Assembly: GCF_001417955.2 (NCBI RefSeq)
Contig: NZ_LKTM01000235.1
Location: forward strand, 1 to 58,506
Direction: 5' to 3'
Source of the DNA: Mycobacterium gordonae
GTDB taxonomy: Bacteria; Actinomycetota; Actinomycetes; Mycobacteriales; Mycobacteriaceae
DNA: 58,506 bases
Shown here one piece after another: positions 12,950-21,310 of the stretch (its first letter is position 1; every line of letters starts with the position of its first letter). Both the position numbers and the translations under genes were made by a program. The notes below the pieces were generated by a model. That model ran no database searches. It was not told where the DNA came from and saw only the letters and a program-made list of their open reading frames with translations.

Positions 12950-13336
12950 TCACTCCTGGACCGTCACGGGGATGGACTGATAACCCGTCTTGGCGGCGGC
13001 CTTGCCGTTGGTCCGCGAGGCGGGCGGTTCGGCGTCGCCGGCCACGTCCTCCGGCGGCGTCGCCGTGCGATCGATGTCGTCGACGATGGCCTGAATCACT
13101 CCCAGCAGGGCGACACTGTGATCGGCGATGACCGTCACCAACGGATGCTGCTCACCATTGACCGCCGCGGCCAGTGCGCACACCGGGCACCACACCTGCT
13201 GGCACTTACCGGGCGTGCCGCCCGTGGCCATGGTGGCCGCCGCCCGCACGGCCGGGTCGATGCCGTCCAGGATCGCCTGGGCGAGCCTGCGCAACTCGGG
13301 ACCGATCTCGGTATGACCCGTACTCACTTCGGCCAT
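12950..13336 (-). CDS. Small cysteine-containing protein (Rv2183c-like)
   Basis: A 128-residue protein of unknown function. The centre carries CQQVWCPVC, a compact cysteine group that could bind a metal, followed by a helical stretch (VIADHSVALLGVIQAIVDDID) and a disordered tail. It starts with ATG inside the end of the ArsA-like gene (13-base overlap), so the two are very probably translated together. The conserved partnership with an ArsA-like ATPase suggests an accessory role. No enzyme motif is seen. Confidence 0.75.
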   Translation of the reverse strand: MAEVSTGHTEIGPELRRLAQAILDGIDPAVRAAATMATGGTPGKCQQVWCPVCALAAAVNGEQHPLVTVIADHSVALLGVIQAIVDDIDRTATPPEDVAGDAEPPASRTNGKAAAKTGYQSIPVTVQE

Positions 13337-14586
13337 ACCTCCGGATCGGGTTGGAAACGAACAGTCAATTCACTGCCCCGCAGATGCGCGTCAAGCACGG
13401 TACAACGGCGCAGCACAGAGGCTAGCCGAACCCGGCGCCGCACACCGCCGGCGCTGACGATCAGGTCGTCGTCGGATCTGCCCAGGGCCAGGGATCCGGC
13501 GTCGAGTTGCGGCAACGACAGCCGCATCCGGTACACGGACTCCAGACCCGTCCCGGATTCCAGATCGACGACCGGGTGCAGCGGCCCGGGCGGGGCGGCA
13601 CCGCGCCGCCGTCGGGCGCTGTCAAGCAGCCCGCCCAGGGCCTTGGGGCCGATCGGCTCCCCCGCCTGGTGCGGCACCAGAACCAATGCGACGTCGCCGA
13701 TTGTGGCGTCGAGTTCTTCGAGCACCGCGCGTTGCTCGGCAATGCGTTCGGCGTACCAGTAGAACGCGGGATGGTCGGGCAAGCTGCTGTACTCGTAGGT
13801 CTCGTCGCGCACCAGAACCTGGTTGACCAGCAACTCCTCGACCCGCACTCCCATCAGCGCCAACGACCCCAGCGTGCGGGCGGCCTCTGCGGCGACCACC
13901 CGCTCCGGTGTGAGCACCAGGTGCGCGCTGAGCAGGTCGCCGTCGGTCAGCAGCGAGCTCAGCCGGTCAACGCCGGCGCTGGTGCGTTCCAGCAGTTGTA
14001 CCACCGCGGCCGAGCGCGGGTCCTCCACGCCGATACTCAGCCGCCGGTGTCGCGGCCAGGCGCGTTCCACGTACAGGCCGAATGTGGCCGGCAGGGTCAG
14101 CATCCGTAAGGCGTCGGCCGTCGAGGCGCAGTCGACGATGATGCGATCCCACCGGCCCGACATCGCAAGCTCGCCGACGGCGTGCAGTCCGAGGACTTCC
14201 TGAATCCCGGGCAACGCCGAAAGTTCTTCGGGCGCAATGCGACTGAGCTCCGACTCGGGGAACCGGGCATCGAGGGCGGCTACTACGTCGCGCCAGCGGT
14301 CCTCGAGCAGGGCCAGGGTGTCCAGGGCCAGGGCGTCGAGAAAGCCGCCGCCGGCCTCCGAGTCGTCGGCATGCACGCGGACGGGTTCGCCGTGGCCGGT
14401 CGGCGGGACCGGGATGCCCAGGACGTCGCCCAGCGAGTGGGCCTGGTCGGTGGAGACCACCAGCACGCGCTGCCCGGCGCTGGCATCGCCGACCGCGGTC
14501 GCAGACGCCAGAGTGGACTTCCCTACCCCGCCCTTGCCGACAAAGAGGCTGATCCGCGCCGGGGTAGGCGGAACGGAATCACTCAG
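13324..14586 (-). CDS. ArsA/Get3-like P-loop ATPase (Rv2184c-like), probable CTG start
   Basis: About 420 residues if translation begins at the CTG at 14584-14586. The deviant Walker A motif GKGGVGKST lies at residues 18-26 or so. The ArsA switch I is altered to STDQAHSLGDVLG, and the second ArsA signature is degenerate (VDCASTADALRML instead of DTAPTGHTLRLL). Such ATPases drive arsenite export or deliver tail-anchored membrane proteins; there is no arsenite gene nearby. Between the upstream TGA (14583-14585) and the P-loop there is no ATG, GTG or TTG in frame. The only upstream alternative is a TTG at 14781 deep inside the preceding gene. The gene overlaps its neighbours on both sides. Confidence 0.75.
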   Translation of the reverse strand: MSDSVPPTPARISLFVGKGGVGKSTLASATAVGDASAGQRVLVVSTDQAHSLGDVLGIPVPPTGHGEPVRVHADDSEAGGGFLDALALDTLALLEDRWRDVVAALDARFPESELSRIAPEELSALPGIQEVLGLHAVGELAMSGRWDRIIVDCASTADALRMLTLPATFGLYVERAWPRHRRLSIGVEDPRSAAVVQLLERTSAGVDRLSSLLTDGDLLSAHLVLTPERVVAAEAARTLGSLALMGVRVEELLVNQVLVRDETYEYSSLPDHPAFYWYAERIAEQRAVLEELDATIGDVALVLVPHQAGEPIGPKALGGLLDSARRRRGAAPPGPLHPVVDLESGTGLESVYRMRLSLPQLDAGSLALGRSDDDLIVSAGGVRRRVRLASVLRRCTVLDAHLRGSELTVRFQPDPEVWPK

Positions 14587-15017
14587 CCCTCGACTCGTTT
14601 CTTCAGATCCTTCAAGGCGCCGTCGATCAGCCGGCGTTCGGCCTTGCGCTTGAGCATGCCAATCATGGGAACGGCCAGGTCGACCGCGAGCTCGTACGTC
14701 ACGTCGGTGCCGGAACCCTTGGGCGCCAGGAGGTACGAGCCTTCCAGGGACTTGAGCAGGGAGCTGGATTCCAGCGTCCAACTCAGCGACTCACGGTCGG
14801 CGGGCCACTCGTAGTTCATGATCAGGGTGTCCTTGAAGATCCCCGCGTCCATCAGCATCCGCGCCTTTTTGGGGTAGCCGTCGTCGGTGGCCTCCAGGAC
14901 TTCGACTTTCTTGTATTCGTTGATCCAGTCCGGGTAGGACTCGATGTCGGCGATCGCCTTCATCACCTCGGCCGGGTCTGCGTCGATGTAGATCGTCTGG
15001 TTCGTCTTGTCCGCCAC
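14583..15017 (-). CDS. SRPBCC-fold protein (Rv2185c-like)
   Basis: A 144-residue START-like/polyketide-cyclase fold protein beginning [21 protein letters not shown]. The opening strand is followed by [11 protein letters not shown], which is usual in the SRPBCC/CoxG-like group, and the long C-terminal helix is [26 protein letters not shown]. Members bind lipids or other hydrophobic ligands in a cavity. The GTG start has GGGAAAGGGAAG upstream. Its TGA overlaps the putative CTG start of the ArsA-like gene, so both are probably expressed together. The ligand is unknown. Confidence 0.85.
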   Translation of the reverse strand: MADKTNQTIYIDADPAEVMKAIADIESYPDWINEYKKVEVLEATDDGYPKKARMLMDAGIFKDTLIMNYEWPADRESLSWTLESSSLLKSLEGSYLLAPKGSGTDVTYELAVDLAVPMIGMLKRKAERRLIDGALKDLKKRVEG

Positions 15018-15126
15018 TTGGCTGCTTCCCTTTCCCGGTCAACCCCGGTCAATTGCGGGAGTGCCCCAAATCTCCCGGCAGAAACGGTACTCTCTCTCGC
15101 CTGTCTTGATGCCAGTCTTGACCCGG

Positions 15127-15516
15127 TTAAACTACCGGAGAACTTCCCACGGGACGCTGGCGTTCCAGGGTCGTTTTAACCTCGAACGCCATATTCTTGC
15201 CCGCCACGCGACGACGGTGCGTCATTTTGGCCAGGTTCAGCCTGGCCAGCTCGGACGCCGGGACGCCGGTCGGTTCCGCGTGGAGGAAGTAGTGCAAGAT
15301 CACCCCGTCCATCGACGGTTCCAGCCAGACCTCCATGGTGCCGGTCACCGGGCCGCTCACCGCCCACCGGATGCCCTTCTCGGCACGGTCCTCGGTGACC
15401 TGCAGGTGCAGGTCCGGCCACCACCGGCTCCACTTCGAGCGATCTGCGATGGCGGCCCCGACCAGTGCGCCAGCGGCGGCGACGTAGGTTTCGTCGGCGA
15501 TCTGGATGCTGTTCAT
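15127..15516 (-). CDS. Second SRPBCC-like protein (Rv2186c-like)
   Basis: A 129-residue protein, the same length as M. tuberculosis Rv2186c. The sequence runs [14 protein letters not shown] at the start, then [28 protein letters not shown] and [11 protein letters not shown], a pattern of strands like an SRPBCC cavity protein. The tail is basic ([17 protein letters not shown]). The ATG at 15516 is preferred to the longer frame from 15654, which would run into the fadD15 promoter region. It lies 109 bases upstream of the first SRPBCC gene in the same direction, so the cluster has two such proteins next to the ATPase. Function unknown. Confidence 0.78.
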   Translation of the reverse strand: MNSIQIADETYVAAAGALVGAAIADRSKWSRWWPDLHLQVTEDRAEKGIRWAVSGPVTGTMEVWLEPSMDGVILHYFLHAEPTGVPASELARLNLAKMTHRRRVAGKNMAFEVKTTLERQRPVGSSPVV

Positions 15517-15690
15517 CGCCTCAGCTTCACATACCCGCGCGAGCGGGATCAGTGCAGCCCTCGGCCTCTCCCGCAATCGCGCCCGACGTCCACCGGCCGT
15601 GGCCATACTGCGCGAATGTCCCCGATAGGCTGGGTGACAGCAAGCCGCCGGCATACAGCGACCACCCCTAGGTCAAGCGAGGTAAAGAGA

Positions 15691-17493
15691 GTGCGTTCGT
15701 ACAGTGTCCCCGCCCGCTTCTCCGTCTACGACCACGACAACGTCGCGGCCGTGGTGTACGAGCATGAGCGGAACGACCCCGACTATGTGATCTACCGACG
15801 GCGGGTCGACGGGGTCTGGACGGACGTCACCTGCGCCGAAGCCGCTGACCAAATTCGTTCGACCGCGCTGGGTTTGATCTCGCTGGGGGTCCAGACCGGC
15901 GACCGGGTGTCGATCTTCTCGGCCACCTGCTACGAGTGGGCGATCTTGGATCTGGCGATTTTGTCGGTAGGTGCGGTGACCGTGCCGATCTACGAGACAT
16001 CGTCGGCCGAGCAGGTGCGCTGGGTCCTGCAGGACTCCGAAGCGGTGCTGGCGTTCGCCGAGACCGATGCGCACGCCGCGATCGTCACCGAGCTCACCGG
16101 CGAGCTGCCCGCCCTGCGCCGGGTGCTGCATATCAACGGCTCCGGCCCGAAAGCGCTGGAGCAGTTGGTGGAGGCCGGCGCCTCGGTCGATGCGGCCGAA
16201 CTGACGGCGCGGCAGCAGGGGCTTGACGCCGACGCGCCCGCGACCCTCATCTACACCTCTGGCACCACGGGACGGCCGAAAGGCTGCCAACTCACCCATT
16301 CGAATCTGCTGCACGAGATCCGCGGCACCAGCGAGTGCCTGCCCACGCTCTTGTGCGAGGGTCAGCGGCTGCTGGTCTTCTTGCCGCTGGCCCACGTCCT
16401 CGCCCGGGCATTGACCCTGGCGGCCTTCACCAGCAAAGTCACCGTGGGATTCACCAGTGACATCAAAAACTTGCTGCCACTGCTGGCCGAGTTCAAACCG
16501 ACTGTGGTCGTGTCGGTTCCGCGAGTATTCGAAAAGGTGTACAACACCGCCGAGCAGAATGCCGCCAATGACGGCAAAGGCCCTATTTTCAAGGCGGCCG
16601 CGCAGACGGCGGTCGATTGGAGCCGCGCCCAGGACGACGGCAAGCCAGGGCTGGTCCTGCGGGCCAAGCATGCGCTGTTCGACCGGCTGGTCTACGGGAA
16701 GCTGCGCGCCGCGCTGGGCGGTGAGTGCCACGCCGCGGTATCGGGCGGGGCGCCGCTGGGCGCGCGGCTGGGGCACTTCTACCGCGGTGTCGGAGTGACC
16801 ATCTACGAGGGGTACGGACTCACCGAGACCAGTGCGGCCATCACCGTGAACCAGATCAACGGCCTCAAGATCGGCACCGTGGGCAAGCTGGTGCCGGGCA
16901 ACAGCCTGCGTATCGCCGAGGACAAGGAACTGCTGGTACGCGGCGGGGTGGTGTTCACCGGCTACTGGCGCAACGAGCAGGCCACCGCGGAGGCCTTCAC
17001 CGACGGTTGGTTCCGCACCGGCGATCTCGGTGCCGTCGACGAAGACGGGTTCGTCAGCATCACCGGCCGAAAGAAAGAGCTCATCGTCACCGCGGGTGGC
17101 AAGAACGTGGCACCCGCGGTGCTGGAGGATCAACTGCGGGCCCACCCGCTGATCAGTCAGGCGATGGTCGTCGGGGACGCCAAGCCGTTCATCGGCGCAC
17201 TGATCACCATCGACCCCGAAGCCATCGAGGGCTGGAAGCAGCACCATCACAAGGCCTCCGCTGCGACGGTTGGTGATCTGGCCACGGACCCGGACCTGCT
17301 CGCCGAGGTGGACGCGGCGGTCAAGAAAGCCAACCAGCAGGTGTCCCACGCCGAGTCGATCCGGAAGTTCCGCATCCTGCCGGTCGACTTCACCGAGGAC
17401 ACCGGTGAGCTGACGCCGACGATGAAGGTCAAGCGCAACGTGGTCGCCGAGAAGTTCGCCTCCGACATCGAGGCGATCTACTCGAAGGACTGA
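15691..17493 (+). CDS. fadD15: Long-chain fatty acid-CoA ligase FadD15
   Basis: A 600-residue ANL-superfamily enzyme, the same length as M. tuberculosis FadD15. The AMP-binding P-loop is [13 protein letters not shown], the adenine-site motif is [11 protein letters not shown], and [14 protein letters not shown] plus [17 protein letters not shown] mark the hinge and C-terminal domain. It activates fatty acids to acyl-AMP and then acyl-CoA. The GTG start has AGGTAAAGAGA upstream; the longer open frame from 15007 covers the divergent SRPBCC gene and is not used. It converges on pimB with 11 bases between them. Confidence 0.93.
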   Translation: MRSYSVPARFSVYDHDNVAAVVYEHERNDPDYVIYRRRVDGVWTDVTCAEAADQIRSTALGLISLGVQTGDRVSIFSATCYEWAILDLAILSVGAVTVPIYETSSAEQVRWVLQDSEAVLAFAETDAHAAIVTELTGELPALRRVLHINGSGPKALEQLVEAGASVDAAELTARQQGLDADAPATLIYTSGTTGRPKGCQLTHSNLLHEIRGTSECLPTLLCEGQRLLVFLPLAHVLARALTLAAFTSKVTVGFTSDIKNLLPLLAEFKPTVVVSVPRVFEKVYNTAEQNAANDGKGPIFKAAAQTAVDWSRAQDDGKPGLVLRAKHALFDRLVYGKLRAALGGECHAAVSGGAPLGARLGHFYRGVGVTIYEGYGLTETSAAITVNQINGLKIGTVGKLVPGNSLRIAEDKELLVRGGVVFTGYWRNEQATAEAFTDGWFRTGDLGAVDEDGFVSITGRKKELIVTAGGKNVAPAVLEDQLRAHPLISQAMVVGDAKPFIGALITIDPEAIEGWKQHHHKASAATVGDLATDPDLLAEVDAAVKKANQQVSHAESIRKFRILPVDFTEDTGELTPTMKVKRNVVAEKFASDIEAIYSKD

Positions 17494-17504
17494 TAGCGGG
17501 TGGC

Positions 17505-18653
17505 TCAGGCCCCGCCGTCCAGCAAGCCCGCGAGCCGCGCGGCCAGGAGGTCCCAGCGCCACTGCGTTCGCACCCATTCGCGGCCGGCGGCGCCCATGGC
17601 GGCAGCACGGTCGCGATCGATCAACAGCTCGGTGACCGCCTCGCCGATCTCTGCCACCGAGTTGCCGTCGACCACTAAGCCAGTCTTGTTGTGCTGCACA
17701 GCTTCCGGGGCTCCGCCGGAGTCGCCGGCCACCACCGGTATGCCGGTGGCCGATGCCTCCAGGAAGACGATGCCGAGACCTTCGACGTCCATACCCGCGC
17801 CGCGGGTGCGGCAGGGCATCGCGAACACGTCGGCCATGGCGTGGTGGGCGGGCAGCTCATCGCCGGGGACGCCGCCGGTGAAGGTGACGTGGTCCTCGAC
17901 CTCGCAGTCGCGCGTCAGCTTGCGCAAAGTCTCGAGGTAAGGGCCACCGCCGACGATGGCGAGCGCGGCGCCCTCGACCCGCCGCCGGATCGCGGGCAAG
18001 GCTTGGATCAGCATGTCCTGGCCTTTGCGGGGCACCAACCGCGATAGGCACACGACGGTGGGCCGCTCGCCCAGCCGATAGCGTCGACGCAGTTCGGCGC
18101 GCGCGGCGGGGTCTGGGTGGAAGCGGTCGCTGTCCACGCCGGGCGGGAGGTATTCCAGTGCGGCTTTTGGCCCGAACGCCGGCGCGAATCTAGACCGGGT
18201 GTAGCGGCTGACGAAGGTCACGACGTCGGTGTGGTCGCCGATGCTTCGCAGCACCGATCGAGCGACCGGCAGCATCGACCAGCCGACTTCGTGGCCGTGG
18301 GTGCTGGCCAGCACCCGCTTGGCGCCGGCCTGCCGGGCGCGCGGTGCGAGTAATGCCAGCGGGGCGGCCGCGCCGAACCACACGGTGTCGATGTGGTTCT
18401 CTTCGATCAGCCGGCGCATCCGGGTGTCGACGGTGGGCACGGGCAGCATCAGCGTGGTCGGGTGGCGCACCACCCGATAGCCCGCCGACTCGGCCGCTTC
18501 GTCAAAAGCCTCGGCGCCCTTCCACTTTGGTGCGTAGACGGTGACGCTGTGGGACTTGGAGTCGACGAGTCGGTTGACGAACTCTCCCAGATAAGACTGG
18601 ATCCCTCCGCGCCGCGGGGGAAAGTCGTTGGTTACCAGCAGGACCCGGCTCAC
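17505..18653 (-). CDS. pimB: GDP-mannose-dependent phosphatidylinositol mannosyltransferase PimB'
   Basis: A 382-residue GT4/GT-B glycosyltransferase. The N-terminal domain starts VLLVTNDFPPRRGGIQSYL, the family's acceptor-side loop, and the donor-side domain has VCLSRLVPRKGQDMLI and GLGIVFLEASATGIPVVAGDSGG, which contains the E(x7)E region that binds GDP-mannose. It adds the second mannose to phosphatidylinositol monomannoside on the cytoplasmic side, early in the synthesis of PIM, lipomannan and lipoarabinomannan. The start is GTG. It belongs to the same envelope theme as mptA and the Rv2181-like gene in this window. Confidence 0.92.
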   Translation of the reverse strand: MSRVLLVTNDFPPRRGGIQSYLGEFVNRLVDSKSHSVTVYAPKWKGAEAFDEAAESAGYRVVRHPTTLMLPVPTVDTRMRRLIEENHIDTVWFGAAAPLALLAPRARQAGAKRVLASTHGHEVGWSMLPVARSVLRSIGDHTDVVTFVSRYTRSRFAPAFGPKAALEYLPPGVDSDRFHPDPAARAELRRRYRLGERPTVVCLSRLVPRKGQDMLIQALPAIRRRVEGAALAIVGGGPYLETLRKLTRDCEVEDHVTFTGGVPGDELPAHHAMADVFAMPCRTRGAGMDVEGLGIVFLEASATGIPVVAGDSGGAPEAVQHNKTGLVVDGNSVAEIGEAVTELLIDRDRAAAMGAAGREWVRTQWRWDLLAARLAGLLDGGA

Positions 18654-18664
18654 AGGGTGAGGTT

Positions 18665-18768
18665 AGCGGGCGACGACGCGCGCCGCGGGAGCGGCGCGTT
18701 GAGGAGCCCGCTCAATCAAACCCAGCGGGCGACGACGCGCGCCGCGGGAGCGGCGCGTTGAGGAGCCC
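18665..18768. repeat. Two exact 45-bp direct repeats with an internal palindrome
   Basis: Identical 45-base copies at 18665-18709 and 18724-18768, separated by 14 bases. Each contains CGCGCCGC-GGGA-GCGGCGCG, an eight-base perfect stem with a four-base loop, and ends TTGAGGAGCCC. The block lies in the 200-base space between pimB and the Rv2189c-like gene, upstream of pimB and downstream of the other. The shape recalls short intergenic repeats of mycobacteria that end in GATGAGGAG-type sequence, though I cannot confirm membership. Confidence 0.85.
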
Positions 18769-18854
18769 CGGCCGCGCCGGCGACGAGGGTGCGCCGAATG
18801 CCAGTCGCCACGGCGTGTCGTTGTACAGACACGCACGCTCGCGGTGAGACGGGG

Positions 18855-19721
18855 TCAAGCGTGCCCGGTCATCCACCGCTGCCAGCGCGGCAGCAGACCG
18901 GCGACGTCGATTCCCAGCGCCTGATCGACGGCGGTGGCCAGATCAGAGTGCCCGACCCCACATGCGTCCACGTAGAGTTCGCGCAGCTTCCCCGGTCCGT
19001 AGGTGTCGGCGACGAACCGGGTGAACCACCACGCCCGGTCATAGGCCAGGGAGCGTTGCGGCCCAGGGTTGTCGAGATCGTCGTCCGTCGGTAGCGCCGC
19101 AACGGACGATGCCGCATCGGTGGGCAGCGCCGTCGGCGGCCGGGCGACGAAGTCGGCCACTCCTTCGGTGAGCCAGCGCGGCGCGTCCAGCGCGGTGTCG
19201 ACTCGGGCCGCGTAGTGAAAAAGCTCATGGCTCAGCACTATTCGTAGTGCGCCCGCCGTCATGTGCGCCGCACCGGGAGCCAACACGATCCGGGCGTCGA
19301 CCATCGTCCGGGCCACTGGATCGACCCGCTCGGCTACCGTCACGGCCGCGATATCCGCCCATTGCGAGGCCGGCCCACCACCCGCGGACTGCTCAAACTG
19401 CTGATCCGACCCGGTGGCCACCACCACGATGTCACGCGTCCAGTCCGGCCCCCAGAACCCCACCACCGCATCGATGGCATTACCGAGATCAGCGGCTGCC
19501 CGTGTCAGCAGCTGATCGGCGCCCGGACCGCCCAGGTTGACCAATCGCACCGTGCGATCACCGATCAGAGACGTCCTCGGTGCCGGGTCGGCGCGGGCAA
19601 TCGTCGGCGCGGACGCTGCGGGAGCCTCGCGCAGCGGCAACAGCAATGCCGCGATCAGCTCAGCGGTGAAGACACACGCCAGCAGTACTTGGAGCCGACG
19701 CCGCGTGGGCGGAGCCGTCAG
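18855..19721 (-). CDS. Putative secreted zinc metallopeptidase (Rv2189c-like), probable CTG start
   Basis: About 288 residues if begun at the CTG at 19719-19721. The N-terminus is then TAPPTRRRLQVLLACVF plus more hydrophobic residues, an evident signal peptide or anchor. The zinc motif HELFH lies near residues 165-169, with a downstream glutamate in WLTEGVADF (near 186), the gluzincin pattern HExxH...E. The only in-frame ATG, GTG or TTG upstream of the mature part is TTG at 19644-19646, which would discard the basic signal start. The CTG overlaps the TGA of the upstream NlpC/P60 gene. The two would be coexpressed secreted proteins. The substrate is unknown. Confidence 0.72.
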   Translation of the reverse strand: MTAPPTRRRLQVLLACVFTAELIAALLLPLREAPAASAPTIARADPAPRTSLIGDRTVRLVNLGGPGADQLLTRAAADLGNAIDAVVGFWGPDWTRDIVVVATGSDQQFEQSAGGGPASQWADIAAVTVAERVDPVARTMVDARIVLAPGAAHMTAGALRIVLSHELFHYAARVDTALDAPRWLTEGVADFVARPPTALPTDAASSVAALPTDDDLDNPGPQRSLAYDRAWWFTRFVADTYGPGKLRELYVDACGVGHSDLATAVDQALGIDVAGLLPRWQRWMTGHA

Positions 19722-20872
19722 TAGCGCCGGGCGTCGTAGATGGGGCCGGACGAGTCCATCGGGACCACCCGAACCGGCTGGCCGTAGGTGGACGAGTGGA
19801 CCATCATGCCGTCACCGACATAGATGCCGGCGTGCGATGCGTCGGAGTAGAACGTCAACACATCGCCGGGCTGCAGGTCACCCAGCGACACCGGCTGACC
19901 GCCGTGGGCCAGCGCCTGGCTGGAGTGCGGCAGCGAGATGCCGGCCTGCTGGAACGCCCACATCACCAGCCCGGAGCAGTCGAATCCGCCGGGAGCGGCA
20001 CCGCCCCACACGTAGGGACTGCCGATCTGGGTCAACGCAGCCTGCACGACGACCGCACGGTCGCCGCTGCCACCGCCACCCGTGAAGGGCACGTTGGACG
20101 CACCGCCGGGCGCCGGCATCTCACCGGGGACGCCTTCCGGCGGCACCGGCGCGCCGGGCGGCAGCGCATCGGGAGCACCGGGGCCACGGTCCGGTACCCG
20201 GTCGGGCGCCGGCCCGGGGTTGGCCAGCGCGGTGCGCTGGTCCGGGGTCAGTGCTTGATACTGCGACTTGACGACGGCGATCTGTACCTGCAGCTGACTC
20301 TGCTTGTGCTGCAGGTTCGCCCGCACAGCCGCGGCCTGCTCGGCGGCGGCCTTGGCGTCGGCGGCAGACTTGGCGGAAGCCTGCTCGGCCTTGACGGCCT
20401 CCTCGCCGGCGGCCTTGAAGCTGGCCATCTGGGACGACATCTGTCCCGCCATCACCCGCTGGATCGTCAGCCCGTCGATCAGCGACTGCGGCGACGCGGC
20501 GGTCAGGATGGCGTCCAAGCCGTCGGTGCGACCGCCCATGTACGTCGCGGCGGCGACTTTGTTGACCGCACCCTGGAAGTTGGCCAGGCGAGCTCTCGCG
20601 GCTTCCAGCTTGGCCTGGTCGTCGGTCAGCTTCCGCTCGGCCGCCTGCTGGGCCGCCAGCTTCTCGTTCAAGTCCAGCTGAGCGCTGTGCATCGCCTCGG
20701 TGGTCTGCTCGGCCTGCCGGGAGAGCTCGTTGAGTTTCGCCAGTGCGTCATCGGCAGGATCGGCGAACGCGCCGGCCGCTGTAATACCCGAGAACACAAC
20801 GAAGCTCGCGAACGAACCGATGGCGAACCGCTTGAACACGCGCGCGATCGAATGCCTACAGTCGAGCCTCAA
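19718..20872 (-). CDS. NlpC/P60 peptidoglycan hydrolase (Rv2190c-like)
   Basis: A 384-residue secreted endopeptidase. The signal segment is FAIGSFASFVVFSGITAAGAFA. A long coiled coil follows (about residues 40-200, rich in Ala, Glu, Lys and Gln), then a proline/glycine linker, then a C-terminal NlpC/P60 domain. That domain has catalytic Cys in GGFDCSGLVMWAF, His in SDASHAGIYVGDG, and a third polar residue in MMVHSS. It should cut stem peptides of peptidoglycan; the coiled coil may hold it inactive until bound by a partner. The TTG start has AAGGAAG six bases upstream and gives the orthologue length; earlier starts in the frame are not supported. A leader of at least 100 bases lies upstream. 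Confidence 0.88.
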   Translation of the reverse strand: MRLDCRHSIARVFKRFAIGSFASFVVFSGITAAGAFADPADDALAKLNELSRQAEQTTEAMHSAQLDLNEKLAAQQAAERKLTDDQAKLEAARARLANFQGAVNKVAAATYMGGRTDGLDAILTAASPQSLIDGLTIQRVMAGQMSSQMASFKAAGEEAVKAEQASAKSAADAKAAAEQAAAVRANLQHKQSQLQVQIAVVKSQYQALTPDQRTALANPGPAPDRVPDRGPGAPDALPPGAPVPPEGVPGEMPAPGGASNVPFTGGGGSGDRAVVVQAALTQIGSPYVWGGAAPGGFDCSGLVMWAFQQAGISLPHSSQALAHGGQPVSLGDLQPGDVLTFYSDASHAGIYVGDGMMVHSSTYGQPVRVVPMDSSGPIYDARRY

Positions 20873-21046
20873 GATTTGCTTCCTTAAACTGCCATCGACG
20901 TAAATGCGCCGAGCGGGTTTAGGTCTCAAACAGGTTACGAAACGATATCGACGTTTGTCCAAAGGGGGGAGTTAAGAAATTAGGAAGATTTATGGCATTT
21001 CTATGTGAGACAGGGTTTCTGGCTGTGGCCGACCATACACCACCCG

Positions 21047-21310
21047 TCAGGCCACTCCCTTAGGCGACACAGCGCGCTCGCGCCGGATCGGCACGAGGCG
21101 CAACCGCGGCGCCAGCCCGGCCTCGGCCAACGTCTCCAACGCGACTTGTTCGTCGTACGAAAGGGTTTCGGGCACCCCGAGCAGAACGCTCACCACGCAC
21201 TCGCGGCACCCGGGGCCGCGGACCGCGCAATCGTCGCAATCAATCACCACCGGCTCCCCCGGCCTGGCCGCCGCGCCACCGGTCCTTTCGGTTCCGCTGC
21301 TGTGTGCCAT
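21047..21310 (-). CDS. Small four-cysteine protein, function unknown
   Basis: An 87-residue protein with CDDCAVRGPGCRECVVSVLLG, a C-x2-C-x6-C-x2-C cluster that could bind zinc or an Fe-S centre. A helical and basic remainder follows (TLSYDEQVALETLAEAGL, RLRLVPIRRER). The ATG at 21308-21310 is chosen because GGGAGAGGA lies about ten bases upstream; the frame can extend to 21358. It is upstream of the Rv2190c-like gene in the same direction, with about 175 bases between. It looks like a genuine conserved small actinobacterial protein, but I know no function. Confidence 0.7.
   Translation of the reverse strand: MAHSSGTERTGGAAARPGEPVVIDCDDCAVRGPGCRECVVSVLLGVPETLSYDEQVALETLAEAGLAPRLRLVPIRRERAVSPKGVA

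Noticed and set aside
15673..17577. 634-codon open frame antisense to fadD15
   Set aside because: It lies entirely opposite a well-supported acyl-CoA ligase; its protein is arginine/glycine-rich with no family pattern, as expected from high-GC antisense frames.
19796..20887. 363-codon frame antisense to the NlpC/P60 gene
   Set aside because: The opposite strand has signal peptide, coiled coil and catalytic Cys/His; this frame shows only low-complexity Gly/Arg/Leu.
20873..21046. Possible c-di-AMP (ydaO-type) riboswitch or MtrA site in the leader of the NlpC/P60 gene
   Set aside because: Cell-wall hydrolase genes of actinobacteria can have such leaders, but I could not find the conserved ydaO core, and only a single GTAACC half-site is present.
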